Below, in pieces: positions 1 through 9,736 of a DNA stretch of 64,000 nucleotides. Source of the stretch: Methylocystis echinoides (GTDB lineage Bacteria; Pseudomonadota; Alphaproteobacteria; Rhizobiales; Beijerinckiaceae); assembly GCF_040687965.1 (NCBI RefSeq), contig NZ_CP156085.1, forward strand, positions 186,001-250,000, written 5' to 3'. Each line of letters opens with the position of its first letter. Position 1 is the first letter of the stretch. The notes beneath the pieces are model-generated. The model did not search any database, had not been told where the DNA came from, and was given only the letters and a program-made list of their open reading frames with translations. A program made the translations under genes and the position numbers.

Positions 1-132
1 GCGGACGGAGACCGGAAGCTGCAACGCGAGGGCTGGCCGCCGTCCGTTGGGAGCCCAATGTCGTCTCAGCGCAAGCGCGCGAAGGCCCCGCCCTCCGAAA
101 ATGGGCCCCAGGCGCGACAGTGGGCGCCGTGA
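1..132 (+). other. possible 3' end of a gene entering from the left edge
   Basis: Frame 1 is open from the first base to a TGA at 130-132 and would encode 43 residues rich in Arg, Pro, Gln and Lys. Nothing in it is recognisable, and such a short GC-rich stretch can be open by chance. It ends 33 bases before the next gene. It could be a basic C-terminal tail or simply non-coding. Confidence 0.2.
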
Positions 133-165
133 TCATATGCTGCAGGCGACGACGGAGAAGACAGG

Positions 166-1236
166 ATGGTTGATTCGCATCAGGCCGCGCAGACGCGGTT
201 GCTGGCGATTATCGCGTTCCTGCTCGTCGGCTTCGCACTTCGCCAGACCTATGCCGTCACAATGCCGCTCGCCGCCGCGGCTGTTGTGATCGCCGCAGTA
301 TGGCCGGTAAAACCATGGCTCGAACGATACTTCCCACCAACGCTCAGCAACCTCGGAACGGTTCTTGTCCTGTTCGCCGTCCTCGCCGCCTTCGCTGGCG
401 CGATTTCCTTTTCTGTGGCTCGAGTCGCGCAGGCGTTCACGGAAAACTCCGACAAGCTCCAACAGCTTTACCAAAGCCTTTCGGACTGGGTCCGAAGCTG
501 GGGCGGCTCGATCGGCAGCGCCGGAAATTTCAGCCGTGTGATAGGCATGGCGGAAAAGGCGCTTGGGAGCGCCTATAACATAATCGTCTATATCGGCATC
601 ATCGGGATATTGGTGGTCTTCGGTCTTCCCGAGGTTGGAAGGATTCGTCACAAGATCGATCGGCAGACCGATGGGAAACGGAGTCGCGAGCTTGTCGACG
701 CCGCTGAACTGATTGCCGTGAAGGTTCGCCAGTATCTCTGGGTCACAACGATCACAAGCGCAATTACGGGGGCCGCGACTCTGGTCCTGTCCCTCGTGCT
801 GGGGCTCGATCTTGCTCTCGTGTGGGCGCTTCTCAACTTCCTGCTCAATTACATCCCGATCGTGGGAAATTTTGTCGGAATCGTCCCGCCAACGCTCTAT
901 GCGGTGATCCAGTTCGGCGGCTGGGCGATGCCAGCGGTCGTGTTTGGGGGATTTTCGCTCGTCCAGATCGTCATCAGCAATTTCGTCGCGCCAACCCTTC
1001 AGGGAAAGAGTCTCTCCCTGACGCCCATGGCCGTAATATTGGCGCTCTCGGTATGGAGCTGGATATGGGGCGTCGCCGGGGCGCTGATCGCGGTGCCCCT
1101 GACATCGGCGGCGGTCGTTCTTTGCAACCACTTTCCAAGCGTCCAGTGGATCGCGGCCCTCCTGGAGGACAAGGACGACCAGAGCCCTGATGCGCGACAC
1201 GATACGCAGCAAACTGGCAGTCGTCTTCCCGATTAG
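166..1236 (+). CDS. AI-2E family transporter (PerM/TqsA/YdiK-like membrane protein)
   Basis: A 356-residue polytopic inner-membrane protein of the AI-2E/PerM superfamily, members of which export autoinducer-2 or act as Na+/H+ exchangers; the substrate here is unknown. Paired hydrophobic helices lie near residues 12-55 and 62-85, followed by a soluble amphipathic section (about 90-145) and four or more helices from about 145 to 325, including the family-typical stretch LLNYIPIVGN near residue 225. The length is normal for the family. The ATG at 166 follows a GGAGAAGACAGG stretch that can serve as ribosome site. The C-terminus is short and polar. The gene stands alone, with no cotranscribed partner visible. 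Confidence 0.9.
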   Translation: MVDSHQAAQTRLLAIIAFLLVGFALRQTYAVTMPLAAAAVVIAAVWPVKPWLERYFPPTLSNLGTVLVLFAVLAAFAGAISFSVARVAQAFTENSDKLQQLYQSLSDWVRSWGGSIGSAGNFSRVIGMAEKALGSAYNIIVYIGIIGILVVFGLPEVGRIRHKIDRQTDGKRSRELVDAAELIAVKVRQYLWVTTITSAITGAATLVLSLVLGLDLALVWALLNFLLNYIPIVGNFVGIVPPTLYAVIQFGGWAMPAVVFGGFSLVQIVISNFVAPTLQGKSLSLTPMAVILALSVWSWIWGVAGALIAVPLTSAAVVLCNHFPSVQWIAALLEDKDDQSPDARHDTQQTGSRLPD

Positions 1237-1859
1237 GTCAATCTTGCATCGACGAACATGCTTCGACGTTCTCAACGGCTTCTCACGTTGGTCTCGAGCG
1301 GGTCGAGATGGCGCGGACTCCCCAGTGTGAGGGCTTCGAGGAAGCGGTCGACGCGCGCGGCTTCTTGCCGATAGACTCTCACAGGCCCTCCATCAGCGAG
1401 GAAGACTCTCGACCACCTTCCTTGGGAGCTCGGGCTTCTTCAATATGCTTGTAAGCGGATCGCGAGCCAGAACATCGGCAGGCAGCGCAACCCCCGTGTT
1501 GACGATCAAGGAAGACGGTCAAGGCCGCCCGCAAGTCAGGCGAAGGGATCGATCCTCGACTTTTTTCCAGACTATCTCGACCGGGCAGCGTGGAGAGCGC
1601 TCCATAATCCGAGGCGTTTATCACAAGATCATGTAAAATAAGGCAAAGGCTCCTGATGGAGATGGGACCGGAGATGAGGGGTTCGCCAATATGGTGACAT
1701 GCGCCGAATCCCTGATATGCGGCTTCAGAACGGCACCAATCAGACGGTCGATCGTCGTAGTTTCATCGGCTTTTCTCGGCTTCATTCAAGTCCTGTTTCG
1801 CCTTTTGTCACTGCAAGCATAGTGGACCGGATTCGCGCCTGAACGGGGTTTGCCTCACT
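1237..1859. other. no recognisable gene
   Basis: About 620 bases between the AI-2E gene and the ISL3 remnant. Short open frames exist on both strands, but none has a convincing start or recognisable product. This is probably decayed sequence next to the insertion-sequence debris that follows. Confidence 0.4.
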
Positions 1860-2110
1860 TTTCGTGCCTTTTCCGGTTGGATCGCCCTGGAGATGGGCAT
1901 TGCTTGGCGGACGGTCAAGAAGTGGGTGCACGCGCACGATATGCCGGAACCCCCGAGCGCGCGCCAACGCCAACATTGCCTCGCAATTTTCGGGGGCTAT
2001 CTCACAAAGCGTTGGGGAGCGGATACAGGGTTGTTAGACAACTCTTCGCCGGAAATTCGGCAACGTGGCTATTCGGAGCAGCCGTCCCAATATGGAGCGC
2101 CTCTTAGATC
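1860..2110 (+). pseudogene. ISL3-family transposase fragment
   Basis: The frame starting near 1893 reads like the N-terminal half of ISL3 transposases: a helix-turn-helix segment (GIAWRTVKKWVHAHDMPEP), then the family pattern of a Y-L-x-x-R-W block followed by an E-I-R-x-R-G-Y block (EIRQRGYSEQPSQYG). No zinc-finger start and no DDE catalytic core follow, so the element is truncated on both sides. A second, different ISL3 scrap lies at 35308-35450. Confidence 0.6.
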
Positions 2111-2222
2111 CCGTAATGGGCCGGGCCTCGCGGGCTAGCCAGATTGGGTGGCTGTACCTCAGTATGATGGTGTTTGGAACGGAGTCCGAGCGATAGGCTC
2201 CAAGCATCCATGAGAAACAGTC

Positions 2223-2998
2223 GTGGAATATTTTGCCGGAGTCGACGTGTCTTTGAAAGAGAGCAGCGTGTGCGTGGTGGATACGGCTGACGAAGTCGTT
2301 CGTGAGGTCAAGGTCGCCAGTGAACCCGAGGCGCTTGTTCGGCATTTTGACGAGTTGGGCTTGCCTGTCAGCCGCATCGGGTTCGGAGCTGGGCCGTTAT
2401 CGCAATGGTTGCATGCCGGTCTTATGGCAGCCGGACGCGATTCGGAGTTGTTGGAAACGCGACACGTGAAAGCGGCGCTCTCCGCCATGACGGTGAAGAC
2501 CGACCGGAAGATGCGCGGGGCATCGCTCAGCTTCTGCGAATTGAATGGTACCGTCCGGTTCACGTAAAATTAGCACCTTGTAAGGATACCCGCGCCCTTC
2601 TCGCTGGACGTAAGCTCTTGCAAGGCAAGCTTCTCGATGTCGAACTCAGCATTCGCGGCATCCTACGAGGCCACGGGCTCAAGGTCGGCGAAGTCAGTCG
2701 AGGACGGTTTGAGGCACGCATCCGGGAACTGACGGCCGGCCACGCCATCTTGGAGACGGTCATTGGCGCGATGCTGGCTGCGCGGATGGCGTTGTGGAAC
2801 GAGTTCACCAGGCTCCATCGCGAGATGCTGAAGATCGCGCGCGCCGACAGGGTTTGCCGGAGATTGATGAGCACACCAGGCGTCGGCGCCCTAGTTGCGC
2901 TGACCTATCGCTCGGCGGTGGATGATCCGTCGCGGTTTGCAAAGTCCGGCACGATAGGCGCCTATTTCGGGCTGACGCTGTGGCGGCGCTCTTGCTGA
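2223..2998 (+). pseudogene. IS110-family transposase, frameshifted and truncated
   Basis: Two overlapping frames give one IS110 transposase. The N-terminal DEDD nuclease part begins MEYFAGVDVSLKESSVCVVD, with the first catalytic Asp in FAGVDVS. After TDRK near 2509 the frame is lost by what looks like one missing G (AAGGATG to AAGATG), and the match continues in the next frame as ARGIAQLLR and onward. The C-terminal Tnp20 part carries the helix-hairpin-helix motif STPGVGALVALTY. The reading ends at 2998 in GLTLWRRSC, before the usual serine-containing end of the family, so the 3' end is also lost. The strand and order of domains are normal for IS110. Confidence 0.85.
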
Positions 2999-3139
2999 CC
3001 ACGGACAGAAGCATGATCCTGGCGACGAGATCAGAGGGACTTGACGAAAAACGGCCCATTAGAAAAGCATTACAATTGCGATCTGTGAGAATTCTGCCTC
3101 CTTGGCTCACATGATGCGCTGAGAGGGTCAGGTCATGGG

Positions 3140-3340
3140 ATGTCGGGAGCCTCGATCGTGACGACCCTCGAGTTATGGGCGCAGCAGTTTGCTCGAACGT
3201 TGAGCCGAGATCTCGAGGCAGTCAGAAATACCAACGCGGAACGTTGGAGCGAGGCGAAAGACGAGGCCGCTCCTTCCGTGGGCGGCAAGGCCCCAAGTAC
3301 GACGTCATCGACGGTAAGACGCCCGCGACGGCTGAAGTAA
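3140..3340 (+). CDS. small hypothetical protein
   Basis: A 66-residue open frame that ends immediately before a strong terminator at 3346-3379, which supports transcription of this strand. The first 45 residues are acidic/amphipathic and the tail is Arg/Lys-rich. The competing +1 frame ends in a plausible GPKYDVIDGKTPATAEVK stretch before the same terminator, so the true product may use that frame or there may be an indel. No family was recognised. Confidence 0.3.
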   Translation: MSGASIVTTLELWAQQFARTLSRDLEAVRNTNAERWSEAKDEAAPSVGGKAPSTTSSTVRRPRRLK

Positions 3341-3345
3341 AAATG

Positions 3346-3379
3346 ATTCCGGGCTCCCTTCGGGGAGCCCGGAATTTTT
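3346..3379. terminator. bidirectional rho-independent terminator
   Basis: A perfect 13-bp stem (3346-3358 with 3363-3375) closes on a TTCG tetraloop and is followed by a T run on the + strand; on the - strand it is also followed by T residues (complement of GTAAAAATG at 3336-3345). It sits between the + small ORF ending at 3340 and the - DUF4142 gene ending at 3408 and can serve both. Confidence 0.9.
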
Positions 3380-3407
3380 GTACGATTGGGAAAGAGCCGG
3401 AGGCGGT

Positions 3408-4004
3408 CTAATCGGCGCTAGCGCCCTTCTCGGTGCCCCGCGGCAGCGCCTTGGCCTGATCCAGATGGCGCTCCAGCATCGAAACGGAGCGCTGGGCCCA
3501 GTTTTTCAATTCGGCGTTCATGCCGTTCTTCGCGTAATCCCGGAAAAGCGTCAGCGCGCGCTCATGACCGTCGATCTGCTGCTGGCGGAATTGTTCGTCG
3601 AACTGCGCGCCATTGAGGCCACCCAGCTTGTCGAGCTTGCTCTGATGCTCTTCATCGAGCGAGCCCGGCGCCGTGAGCATGGTCATGCCCACGGCGTCCA
3701 CAATGGGTTTCAGTTCGGCTTCCGCATTGTTGTGGTCGGCGACAATCATCGTGGCGTAATCACGAATTGCCTGATTGTTGGTCTTGTTCAGCGCGTGCTG
3801 GCCGGCCCGGAGTTCGAAATTGTCGATGTTCCAGGCCTTGCGAATGAAGTCCTTCGTCGCCGCGTCCACATTGCGCGCGCCCTGATCGGTCATGTCCTGG
3901 CGTTGGGTCCCAGGAGTCGTCTGGGTCGATGTCTGCGCTAGCATCGGCTGCGCGGCGAACAGCACCAGCAGCGCCGCGCCCGTCAAGAACGGTGTCTTCC
4001 TCAT
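3408..4004 (-). CDS. DUF4142 domain-containing secreted protein
   Basis: A 198-residue protein with a clear signal peptide (MRKTPFLTGAALLVLFAAQP, cleavage after LAQ near residue 24) and a helical ferritin-like DUF4142 domain from about residue 48 to 190. Typical features are the opening FIRKAWNIDNFELRAGQHAL and the histidine-containing helices ADHNNAE and DGHERALTLF. The family is periplasmic and its function is not established; it is often linked with stress response. The ATG at 4004 is preceded by AGAGGAAGC at good spacing. Its 3' end faces the bidirectional terminator at 3346-3379. Confidence 0.88.
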   Translation of the reverse strand: MRKTPFLTGAALLVLFAAQPMLAQTSTQTTPGTQRQDMTDQGARNVDAATKDFIRKAWNIDNFELRAGQHALNKTNNQAIRDYATMIVADHNNAEAELKPIVDAVGMTMLTAPGSLDEEHQSKLDKLGGLNGAQFDEQFRQQQIDGHERALTLFRDYAKNGMNAELKNWAQRSVSMLERHLDQAKALPRGTEKGASAD

Positions 4005-4845
4005 AGATGCTTCCTCTTTGTCGGCCCCGCTTGCCCGGTCTAACCCCGCTGGGCCCGGCGCTGTTCCTCAGGCGCCGTGAAAGAGCTACCGCTAGTGCTT
4101 ACATCGAGTGGCGTATCGGCAGAATTTCACCGCCAAGTTCGGGACAGACGAGTTCTGCAATGTCCAAGCGCGATTCCCAAGTCCGCGGCGTCACCTGAAC
4201 GGCTACCGAAGTCGGGACGAAGATCGCCTTCCGCAAGGCGGCCATGCTGTCAATCGGCGTTGACGTTTCTTATGACCTTTTCAAGCGCAATCCGCATGCG
4301 CGATCCGCCTCTGAGCCGGTGCGGCCTGGAGCGCAAAATGTTCGGCGAGGCAGAGGTCAGGACGCCGGTGGCAAGGAGGCTGTCACAGCGCGTGCACCGT
4401 CGCGACAAGACTTTCTAAAAGTTTCTCGGTTGCGCCAGCAGAGGCGTTGCGCTAGCTCAGAAATTCACTCTTCGGCCGCGTGGGCGGCCATGCTGAATTC
4501 TTCGATGTCAGCCATCGCTCAAGCCTAAACGTTATTCGTCGAATCAAATATTGGGCTCGGACGCTTCAAAAACGTCTCCCTCCTGTCGATTTCGGTTTCG
4601 CTGCGAGATACCGGCCCCGCTTCCGCGAGGTTCGAGCACTTTAGCTTTGCGCGGGATATCTCTCCGACTACCGTGCTACCGGTATGGCAGACGCCGACAC
4701 CACCTTCCAAGGCGCCATCCGAGGAGCGGTGATGACAAGCCTTGCTGACGGCGATGCGACAACGCGCGCACAGTTGGCGCGCGATGCAGGCCACCATAGT
4801 TGTACGATGCGGGCTGCTACGCCTTAAGCAGGACGAATCTGAACC
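4005..4845. other. no recognisable gene (840 bases)
   Basis: Between the divergent starts of the DUF4142 gene and the NDUFA9-like gene. Several short open frames overlap on both strands, but none has a family match by eye or a good ribosome site. It should hold the promoters of both flanking genes; no specific operator was recognised. Confidence 0.4.
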
Positions 4846-5766
4846 ATGGCGACCAGGGAGGAGCGCTCCATCGTCGTATTCGGCGGGACCGGGTTTCTCG
4901 GTCGCCGAGTCGTTTGGCATCTCCGTAAGGCTGGATTTCCTGTGCGGATTGCATCGAGGCATTCGGATCGGAGCCATCGGCAGTTTGGCTTTGCTGATCC
5001 GCAACTCTGCTCGGTCGAGGCGAACATTCACGATCAGCGGTCAATCGCCAAAGCAGTTGCCGGCGCTTACGGCGTCGTGAATGCGGTCAGTCTGTATGTC
5101 GAGCATGGCCGTGAGACCTTTCATTCCGTCCACGTGGAGGCGGCTCAACGATTAGCAGACCACGCAAGCCGAGCCAGAGTGGAGCGACTCGTCCACGTTT
5201 CAGGAATCGGCTCCGACGCAGGCTCTCCGTCGCTTTATATCCGTAAACGTGGCGAAGGCGAGTTGGCGGTTCGGGCCGCGTTCGCAGATGCAATTCTCAT
5301 TCGCCCGGCGGTGATGTTCGGACCGGACGACTCCTTCCTCACCTCCATCCTCCAGCTCCTCCGCCGGCTTCCAATCTATCCAATGTTCGGGCGCGGTCTC
5401 ACGAAACTGCAGCCGGCCTTTGTAGAGGATGTAGCCGAAGCAATTGCCACGGTATTCGATCGGACAACCTTAAATGCGACCACCTTCGAGCTTGGCGGTC
5501 CTCACATCTACACCTACGAGGAACTGCTCAAAGTTATTGCACACGAAGCCAGGCTTAAGCCCGTGTTAATTCCAATCCCTTTCGCCGCTTGGCGCATGCT
5601 GGCTCGGTTCGCGGAAATGCTCCCGAGCTCGCCCCTCACTCGCAATCAAGTAGAATTAATGCAGGTCGATAACGTGTCGTCGCTAGAGATGCCCGGCTTT
5701 GAAGATCTCGGAATTTCCCCGCGCTCAGTCGAGGAGATACTTCGTGAGATATTGCAAGGTCAATAA
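4846..5766 (+). CDS. NDUFA9-like NAD(P)-binding protein (atypical SDR)
   Basis: A 306-residue single-domain Rossmann protein of the atypical short-chain dehydrogenase group that includes complex I subunit NDUFA9. The nucleotide-binding motif is VVFGGTGFLGRRV at residues 10-22, with IASRH after the second strand, where a conserved Arg usually selects NADP. VHVSGIGS and LYIRKRGEGE mark the region of the altered active site; the usual YxxxK is replaced by Y-x-x-K-R-x-G-E, as in NDUFA9 homologues. The C-terminal half (FVEDVAEAIATV, TFELGGP) fits the family. In bacteria such proteins are found outside complex I and may act in quinone or membrane metabolism. The start has only a weak upstream AGGACG. 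No partner gene is adjacent. Confidence 0.82.
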   Translation: MATREERSIVVFGGTGFLGRRVVWHLRKAGFPVRIASRHSDRSHRQFGFADPQLCSVEANIHDQRSIAKAVAGAYGVVNAVSLYVEHGRETFHSVHVEAAQRLADHASRARVERLVHVSGIGSDAGSPSLYIRKRGEGELAVRAAFADAILIRPAVMFGPDDSFLTSILQLLRRLPIYPMFGRGLTKLQPAFVEDVAEAIATVFDRTTLNATTFELGGPHIYTYEELLKVIAHEARLKPVLIPIPFAAWRMLARFAEMLPSSPLTRNQVELMQVDNVSSLEMPGFEDLGISPRSVEEILREILQGQ

Positions 5767-6209
5767 TCAAAGAGGTTTTCCCCGCTCCGAAGGTCACCGT
5801 CGTCCGCAAGCATCTCTCCGGCTCGGACGACGCGACGTGGGGCTCATGGCGCGGGCGACACTACCGTCGTGGGGGTTGATCGCCTCCCGCTCGACTTCAG
5901 TGGCGCCGCTCTCGTTGATCGCCGTGTACCATTCGCAATCTCTAAACAATAATCGTTCAAAAGGCCCAAGAAGCGGGATTCCCAGCTTGGCCCGCGGTAG
6001 TGAATGGCCATGTAAGCGCCACAACCAGCGACACGCTTGCTTCTGGCTTTCCAAGGGCCACTAGTCAGAATGAGAAACTAGCATAGATGGAAGAAAGAAA
6101 GTGAACCCCATCGGGGGTATTGCAATGATGTCCGTAGCCCAAATCTCAATTCGAGCGTTTCACTACAGGTTTCCAAACAGCAAATCTATCGCCGCCCCCG
6201 CAAACGCAG
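5767..6209. other. no recognisable gene
   Basis: About 440 bases after the NDUFA9-like gene. No open frame has a recognisable domain or a good start. No terminator with a T run was identified. Confidence 0.35.
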
Positions 6210-6380
6210 ATGACAATGATCGACGGCAAAGAGTGGATCCTGAATGCCGCGCGGCTTGGCGATGAAATTGTATTTCACTGTCTCGAAGATCACCTTTCCA
6301 TTTCCCGACGACAGGCCGGCGGAAGTTTTTGCCAGATAAGCGGAGCGCGCGCTCTAATCGGCATCGATGCGGCAAGTTAA
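6210..6380 (+). CDS. small hypothetical ORF
   Basis: An ATG at 6210 (or 6216) opens a frame of about 55 residues ending in TAA at 6378. It encodes a mixed sequence with two cysteines (VFHCLEDHLSI, GSFCQISGARALIGI) of ordinary globular composition. There is no good ribosome site and no recognised family. It lies in a decayed stretch next to remnants of a glutathione S-transferase and a transporter, so it may itself be a fragment. Confidence 0.25.
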   Translation: MTMIDGKEWILNAARLGDEIVFHCLEDHLSISRRQAGGSFCQISGARALIGIDAAS

Positions 6381-6568
6381 ACCGCACCCGATGCGAATTC
6401 CCGTTGAACTTTCTGATGCTGCGAGGCTCGACATGGCCTATGAGGTTCGAGCGCATCATCCCCCAGAATCGCCAAGAGGGACCAATCTTGTGGGCGATCG
6501 TCTAAGATACGCCGATCTGTCGTTCCAAATTGTCTAACAGTTGCTCTATACGTTTCCCAAAAGCACAG

Positions 6569-6688
6569 AAGCCGTATTCGCCGATTACCCGGGTGGTTGC
6601 GCTGCGTGAGCTGGTAGCGCATCGCCCACGCATCCGCGCCTATCTCGATTTCGAGAAGAGGCATATTCCGACGGTATCCCGAACTTGA
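6569..6688 (+). pseudogene. glutathione S-transferase C-terminal remnant
   Basis: The frame KPYSPITRVVALRELVAH, then RPRIRAYLDFEKRHIP, ends with TGA at 6686. It resembles the last 35-40 residues of Alpha/Pi/Sigma-type glutathione S-transferases, where an A-L-x-x-x-V-x-x-x-P-R-I-x-x-Y-L pattern precedes R-x-x-P. The rest of the gene is absent upstream. It converges with the permease remnant at 6700. The identification rests on a short stretch. Confidence 0.4.
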
Positions 6689-6699
6689 TCGCTGATTGA

Positions 6700-7009
6700 T
6701 CAGACTAACGCGGCTGGCTTTATCCGCAACCCGCGCGGGACAAGATGGCGCTCGGCGAGTTCAAACAGCCCCTGCACAGCTAGAGCGAGCAGGGCCGCCG
6801 GCACTGCCCCCTCAAGGATGAGCCCGTAATTATCCAACCGCACGCCGGTGAAAATGGGCTGGCCAAAGCCACCCGCGCCAATTAAGGCGCCCAACGTCGC
6901 GGTGCCGACATTGATCACCGCAGCCGTCTTCATGCCGGCCAGAATCGCCGGCGACGCAATCGGTAGCTCGATCAGCTTTAGACCGAGGCTAAGCTGCTCT
7001 TTTCACCAG
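6700..7009 (-). pseudogene. osmoprotectant ABC permease (OpuBB/ProW-like) C-terminal fragment
   Basis: The frame [18 protein letters not shown] and onward ([36 protein letters not shown]) is the characteristic end of glycine-betaine/choline permeases of the OpuBB/YehY type, including the EAA-loop region and the last membrane helices. The fragment starts after an in-frame TGA near 7011 and has lost the N-terminal helices. Its 5' end overlaps the end of the neighbouring small gene (6989-7246), so a deletion joined the two. Confidence 0.72.
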
Positions 7010-7246
7010 AGCAAAACGCCAACCCGTTTCGATGACAGCAAAAACGCCATCGGCAATAGCAGCAGCGCAGTAACGGGTCTCGTCGTGCGTATGCCTATCG
7101 ACCATGTCGATGTATTTCGCTCCGGAAGCCAGTAGCTCCTCTATGCGCCACTCAACGAAACTCTTCGCGGCCTTGTACGAGGGAAATTCTGCCGAAAAGA
7201 GCCGCTCTCCCGTGCCGTTCACGACGGAGACTACCAGGCGATCCAT
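6989..7246 (-). CDS. small hypothetical protein
   Basis: A frame of 85 residues from the ATG at 7246 ([17 protein letters not shown]), chosen because AAGGA lies a suitable distance upstream; a longer reading to 7297 adds 17 residues. The first half has a beta-rich pattern followed by an amphipathic helix ([20 protein letters not shown]), then [20 protein letters not shown]. The C-terminal residues overlap the junction with the permease fragment, so the natural C-terminus may be lost. No family recognised. Confidence 0.45.
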   Translation of the reverse strand: MDRLVVSVVNGTGERLFSAEFPSYKAAKSFVEWRIEELLASGAKYIDMVDRHTHDETRYCAAAIADGVFAVIETGWRFALVKRAA

Positions 7247-7297
7247 AGACGATCCTTGTTTTAAATGTTCGTAGCCGAAGATAAGGATAGGCTCCAA

Positions 7298-7683
7298 GCT
7301 AGGGGAAACCCTTATAACTAACGCATCAGTAAACTCCCGGGACTCCCGACCTCTCTTTTCGCCAGGGACGGCTGCGGGCAGGGGTTCTGCCTTGGAGCTG
7401 TTTTGACGAATCCGCCCGACACTAACGGCTCCGTGCGCGCCTAGGCGCCGACCAGCCGAAATCCCACCGCTCCAACCAGAGCTCGTCGTGAATCGATTAC
7501 GCGGGCCGGCTTAGCACTCCTTCAGGGATTCCAGCGGGCGCTGATCACTCACTGAAGCAACGCTCGAAAATTCGTAGCGGTTTCTACTAGGTCCAAATCA
7601 TCGGCTTGATAGGAGCGTGAACGAATGGGTGCAGAGCGCCACTTCGGTTTGCTTACAAGCCAAAGACGACCACCTGCGCTAAC
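7298..7683. other. no recognisable gene
   Basis: About 385 bases between a minus-strand small gene and a plus-strand secreted-protein gene. It should hold divergent promoters; no convincing operator, RNA or ORF was seen. Confidence 0.35.
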
Positions 7684-7694
7684 AGGAGGAGCTC

Positions 7695-8197
7695 GTGGTT
7701 AAGCTACCGCAAAGAACCGTCATGTCGTCGGGGTCTCAGCCCTAGCTTTAGCCATCTCCGGACTCGGCGCCGCAGCCAATTTCGAATTCAACCGGCCTGC
7801 CAAAACCTTTTCGCAAGTCACCAATGCCCCAACCGAAAAGTGGACCAACCCGACCAACCAGACATGGGCAAATCCGGCCCAGCAGAACCAGATTCCCTCA
7901 AACGCTTATGGGTCAGCTCAGCCAACCGAACCTTCCCGGCCCGGCGCTATGATTGACAATCGGTCTGCGGTCTCGCCCCCTGCCAATGCGAAAAAGACGG
8001 AAAATGCGGCGGACGCGGGCGAGGCGCTGAACTGGACTGATAGAGAATGGGAAATCGCATCCAAGGCCGTATCGGCGTATCGAATCGCCGGGAAAGCCGC
8101 ACAGGCGCTGATCCCGAACCAGAGCGCCAACCCGGTTTGGCAACCACCGGAGGAAATCGCGAAGGGGAACGGCAACGGCAGCGGGGAGAAACGCTAA
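7695..8197 (+). pseudogene. secreted Asn/Pro/Trp-rich protein with an apparent frameshift after the start
   Basis: A perfect AGGAGG (7684-7689) is followed after five bases by GTG at 7695, but that frame stops after 16 codons. If one A is restored after codon 3 (AAGCT to AAGACT near 7703), the reading becomes MVKTTAKNRHVVGVSALALA followed by ISGLGAAANF, a textbook signal peptide, and stays open to TAA at 8197 (about 168 residues). The mature part is rich in Asn, Pro and Gln with regularly spaced Trp (KWTNPTNQTWANPAQQNQ), then a helix-forming section (LNWTDREWEIASKAVSAYRI) and a Gly/Asn tail. A terminator follows at 8311. Function unknown. Either the base loss is real and secretion is abolished, or it is a sequence error. 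Confidence 0.55.
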
Positions 8198-8310
8198 GCG
8201 CGCAAAAGACACCCCAAAAACGTGGCCTCTATATTTCCATGACGAGGAACAATGTTCTTAGCCCGGCGGTTGGTTCTTCACCTCCCCTCCCGGGGGAACT
8301 CTTCTCCTTG

Positions 8311-8338
8311 GCCCGGCCGCCTGCCGGGCTCTCTTTTT
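8311..8338 (+). terminator. rho-independent terminator
   Basis: GCCCGGC (8311-8317), loop CGCCT, then GCCGGGC (8323-8329) and TCTCTTTTT. It lies downstream of the secreted Asn/Pro-rich protein gene and ahead of the IS3 element. Confidence 0.75.
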
Positions 8339-8549
8339 GGCCATCAGGCACGCGGCGTTGAATCCTAGCTCGATATGGCCGCGGTAAGCGTCGGCGGAAT
8401 CTTGTGTGGCTTGGCGGGTCAACGCAATCTTTAATCGGGTGGTCGTCCCGCAAATAGCCGGCATTCCACTGAGGAAGCCCTAATTTCTTAGCGGTTGGGT
8501 GGCTGGCAATTATGCGAGAATAGTCACATGCTGACCTGCCACTGAAGTT

Positions 8550-9476
8550 TCATCCAGCGGCGATTGGAGCCCCGTGGAGTTTTACGCCGTGAGGCGCGAT
8601 GTGAGCAACATGCGATCGGCGAAGCTGGTCGGGGTTGCGCAGCCGATTGCATGTTGCGGGGAGCGAGGCGGCGTAGGCTGCCGGGGTTAGGTAGGCGAGC
8701 GCGGAATGCGGTCGCCGGTGATTGTAGTCATCGACCCAGGCCGCGATCTTCTCTCGGGCGTGGTCTAGCCCGAGAAACAGCGTCTCGTTTAGGAGTTCGT
8801 CGCGCATCCGCCCATTGAAGCTCTCACAGAAGCCGTTCTGCATGGGCTTGCCCGGGGCGATGAAATGCCAAGCGATCCGATGCTCCTCTGACCAGGAGAG
8901 CATCGCGTTCGAGGTGAACTCCGTGCCATTGTCGGAAACGATCGTCCCTGGCTTGCCGCGCCTGCCGATCAGCGCCGTAAGCTCCCGCGCGACGCGACGG
9001 CCCGAAATCGACGTGTCGGGGATTGCTGCGAGACATTCACGCGTCGCGTCGTCCACGATGTTCAGAACCCGGAAGCGGCGACCGCTAGCGAACTGGTCGT
9101 GAACGAAGTCGAGCGACCACCGCGCATTGGCCTTTGCCTCAATTGGAATTGGCCCCCGTGTCCCGACGGCGCGTTTTCGCGATCGTCGTTTGCGCACGCT
9201 CAGGCCCTCCTCGCGATAGAGCCGGTAGATGCGGTTGACGCCCGAAGGCTCGCCCGCCTGGCGCAGCAAAATGAATAAACGCCGGTAACCGAAGCGCTTG
9301 CGGGCGTTGGCGAGATCGCGGATCTGCTCCCGCAGCTCTATGTCCGGCGAACGCCGAGAACGATAGCGGATCATCGTGCGATCCGCGCCGACAAGGCCAC
9401 AGGCCCGCCGTTCCGACAGGCCCATCGCGGCCCGCAGATGCGCGACTCCCTCGCGCTTGGCGGCGGGCCCTACCAT
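8550..9476 (-). CDS. IS3-family transposase OrfB (DDE integrase core)
   Basis: 308 residues with the full IS3 OrfB layout: an HTH_21-like N-terminal part ([20 protein letters not shown]), then the rve core with the three catalytic residues in [19 protein letters not shown] and [14 protein letters not shown], and the [16 protein letters not shown] ending. It overlaps OrfA by 7 bases in the -1 frame. The length and motifs are complete, so the element is potentially active. Confidence 0.94.
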   Translation of the reverse strand: MVGPAAKREGVAHLRAAMGLSERRACGLVGADRTMIRYRSRRSPDIELREQIRDLANARKRFGYRRLFILLRQAGEPSGVNRIYRLYREEGLSVRKRRSRKRAVGTRGPIPIEAKANARWSLDFVHDQFASGRRFRVLNIVDDATRECLAAIPDTSISGRRVARELTALIGRRGKPGTIVSDNGTEFTSNAMLSWSEEHRIAWHFIAPGKPMQNGFCESFNGRMRDELLNETLFLGLDHAREKIAAWVDDYNHRRPHSALAYLTPAAYAASLPATCNRLRNPDQLRRSHVAHIAPHGVKLHGAPIAAG

Positions 9477-9736
9477 TTTTTTGACAGAAGCTCACGGAGC
9501 GCGGAGGCGTCGAGCATGGCTTCCGCCAACAGCTTCTTAAGCTTTACATTCTCCTCTTCCAGCGCCTTCAGACGCTTAGCCTCCGAAACGTCCATGCCGC
9601 CGTATTTGGCTTTCCAGTTGTAGAGCGTCGCTTCGGAAACGCCGTGCTTGCGGGCGAGATCGGCGGTCTTCGCGCCTGCCTCATGCTCCCGCAGCACGCC
9701 GATAATCTGCTCTTCAGTGAAACGTGCACGCTTCAT
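9470..9736 (-). CDS. IS3-family transposase OrfA
   Basis: An 88-residue DNA-binding protein of the IS3/IS911 type. The helix-turn-helix is [20 protein letters not shown] with [15 protein letters not shown], followed by a leucine-zipper-like coiled coil ([20 protein letters not shown]). The end of the frame contains seven A residues on the coding strand (complement of 9476-9482), a typical -1 slippage site that would fuse OrfA to OrfB into the active transposase. Confidence 0.93.
   Translation of the reverse strand: MKRARFTEEQIIGVLREHEAGAKTADLARKHGVSEATLYNWKAKYGGMDVSEAKRLKALEEENVKLKKLLAEAMLDASALRELLSKKW

Noticed and set aside
133-1275. 380-residue minus-strand open frame
   Set aside because: Lies opposite the AI-2E transporter; its composition is charge-scrambled with no domain, while the + frame has clear membrane helices.
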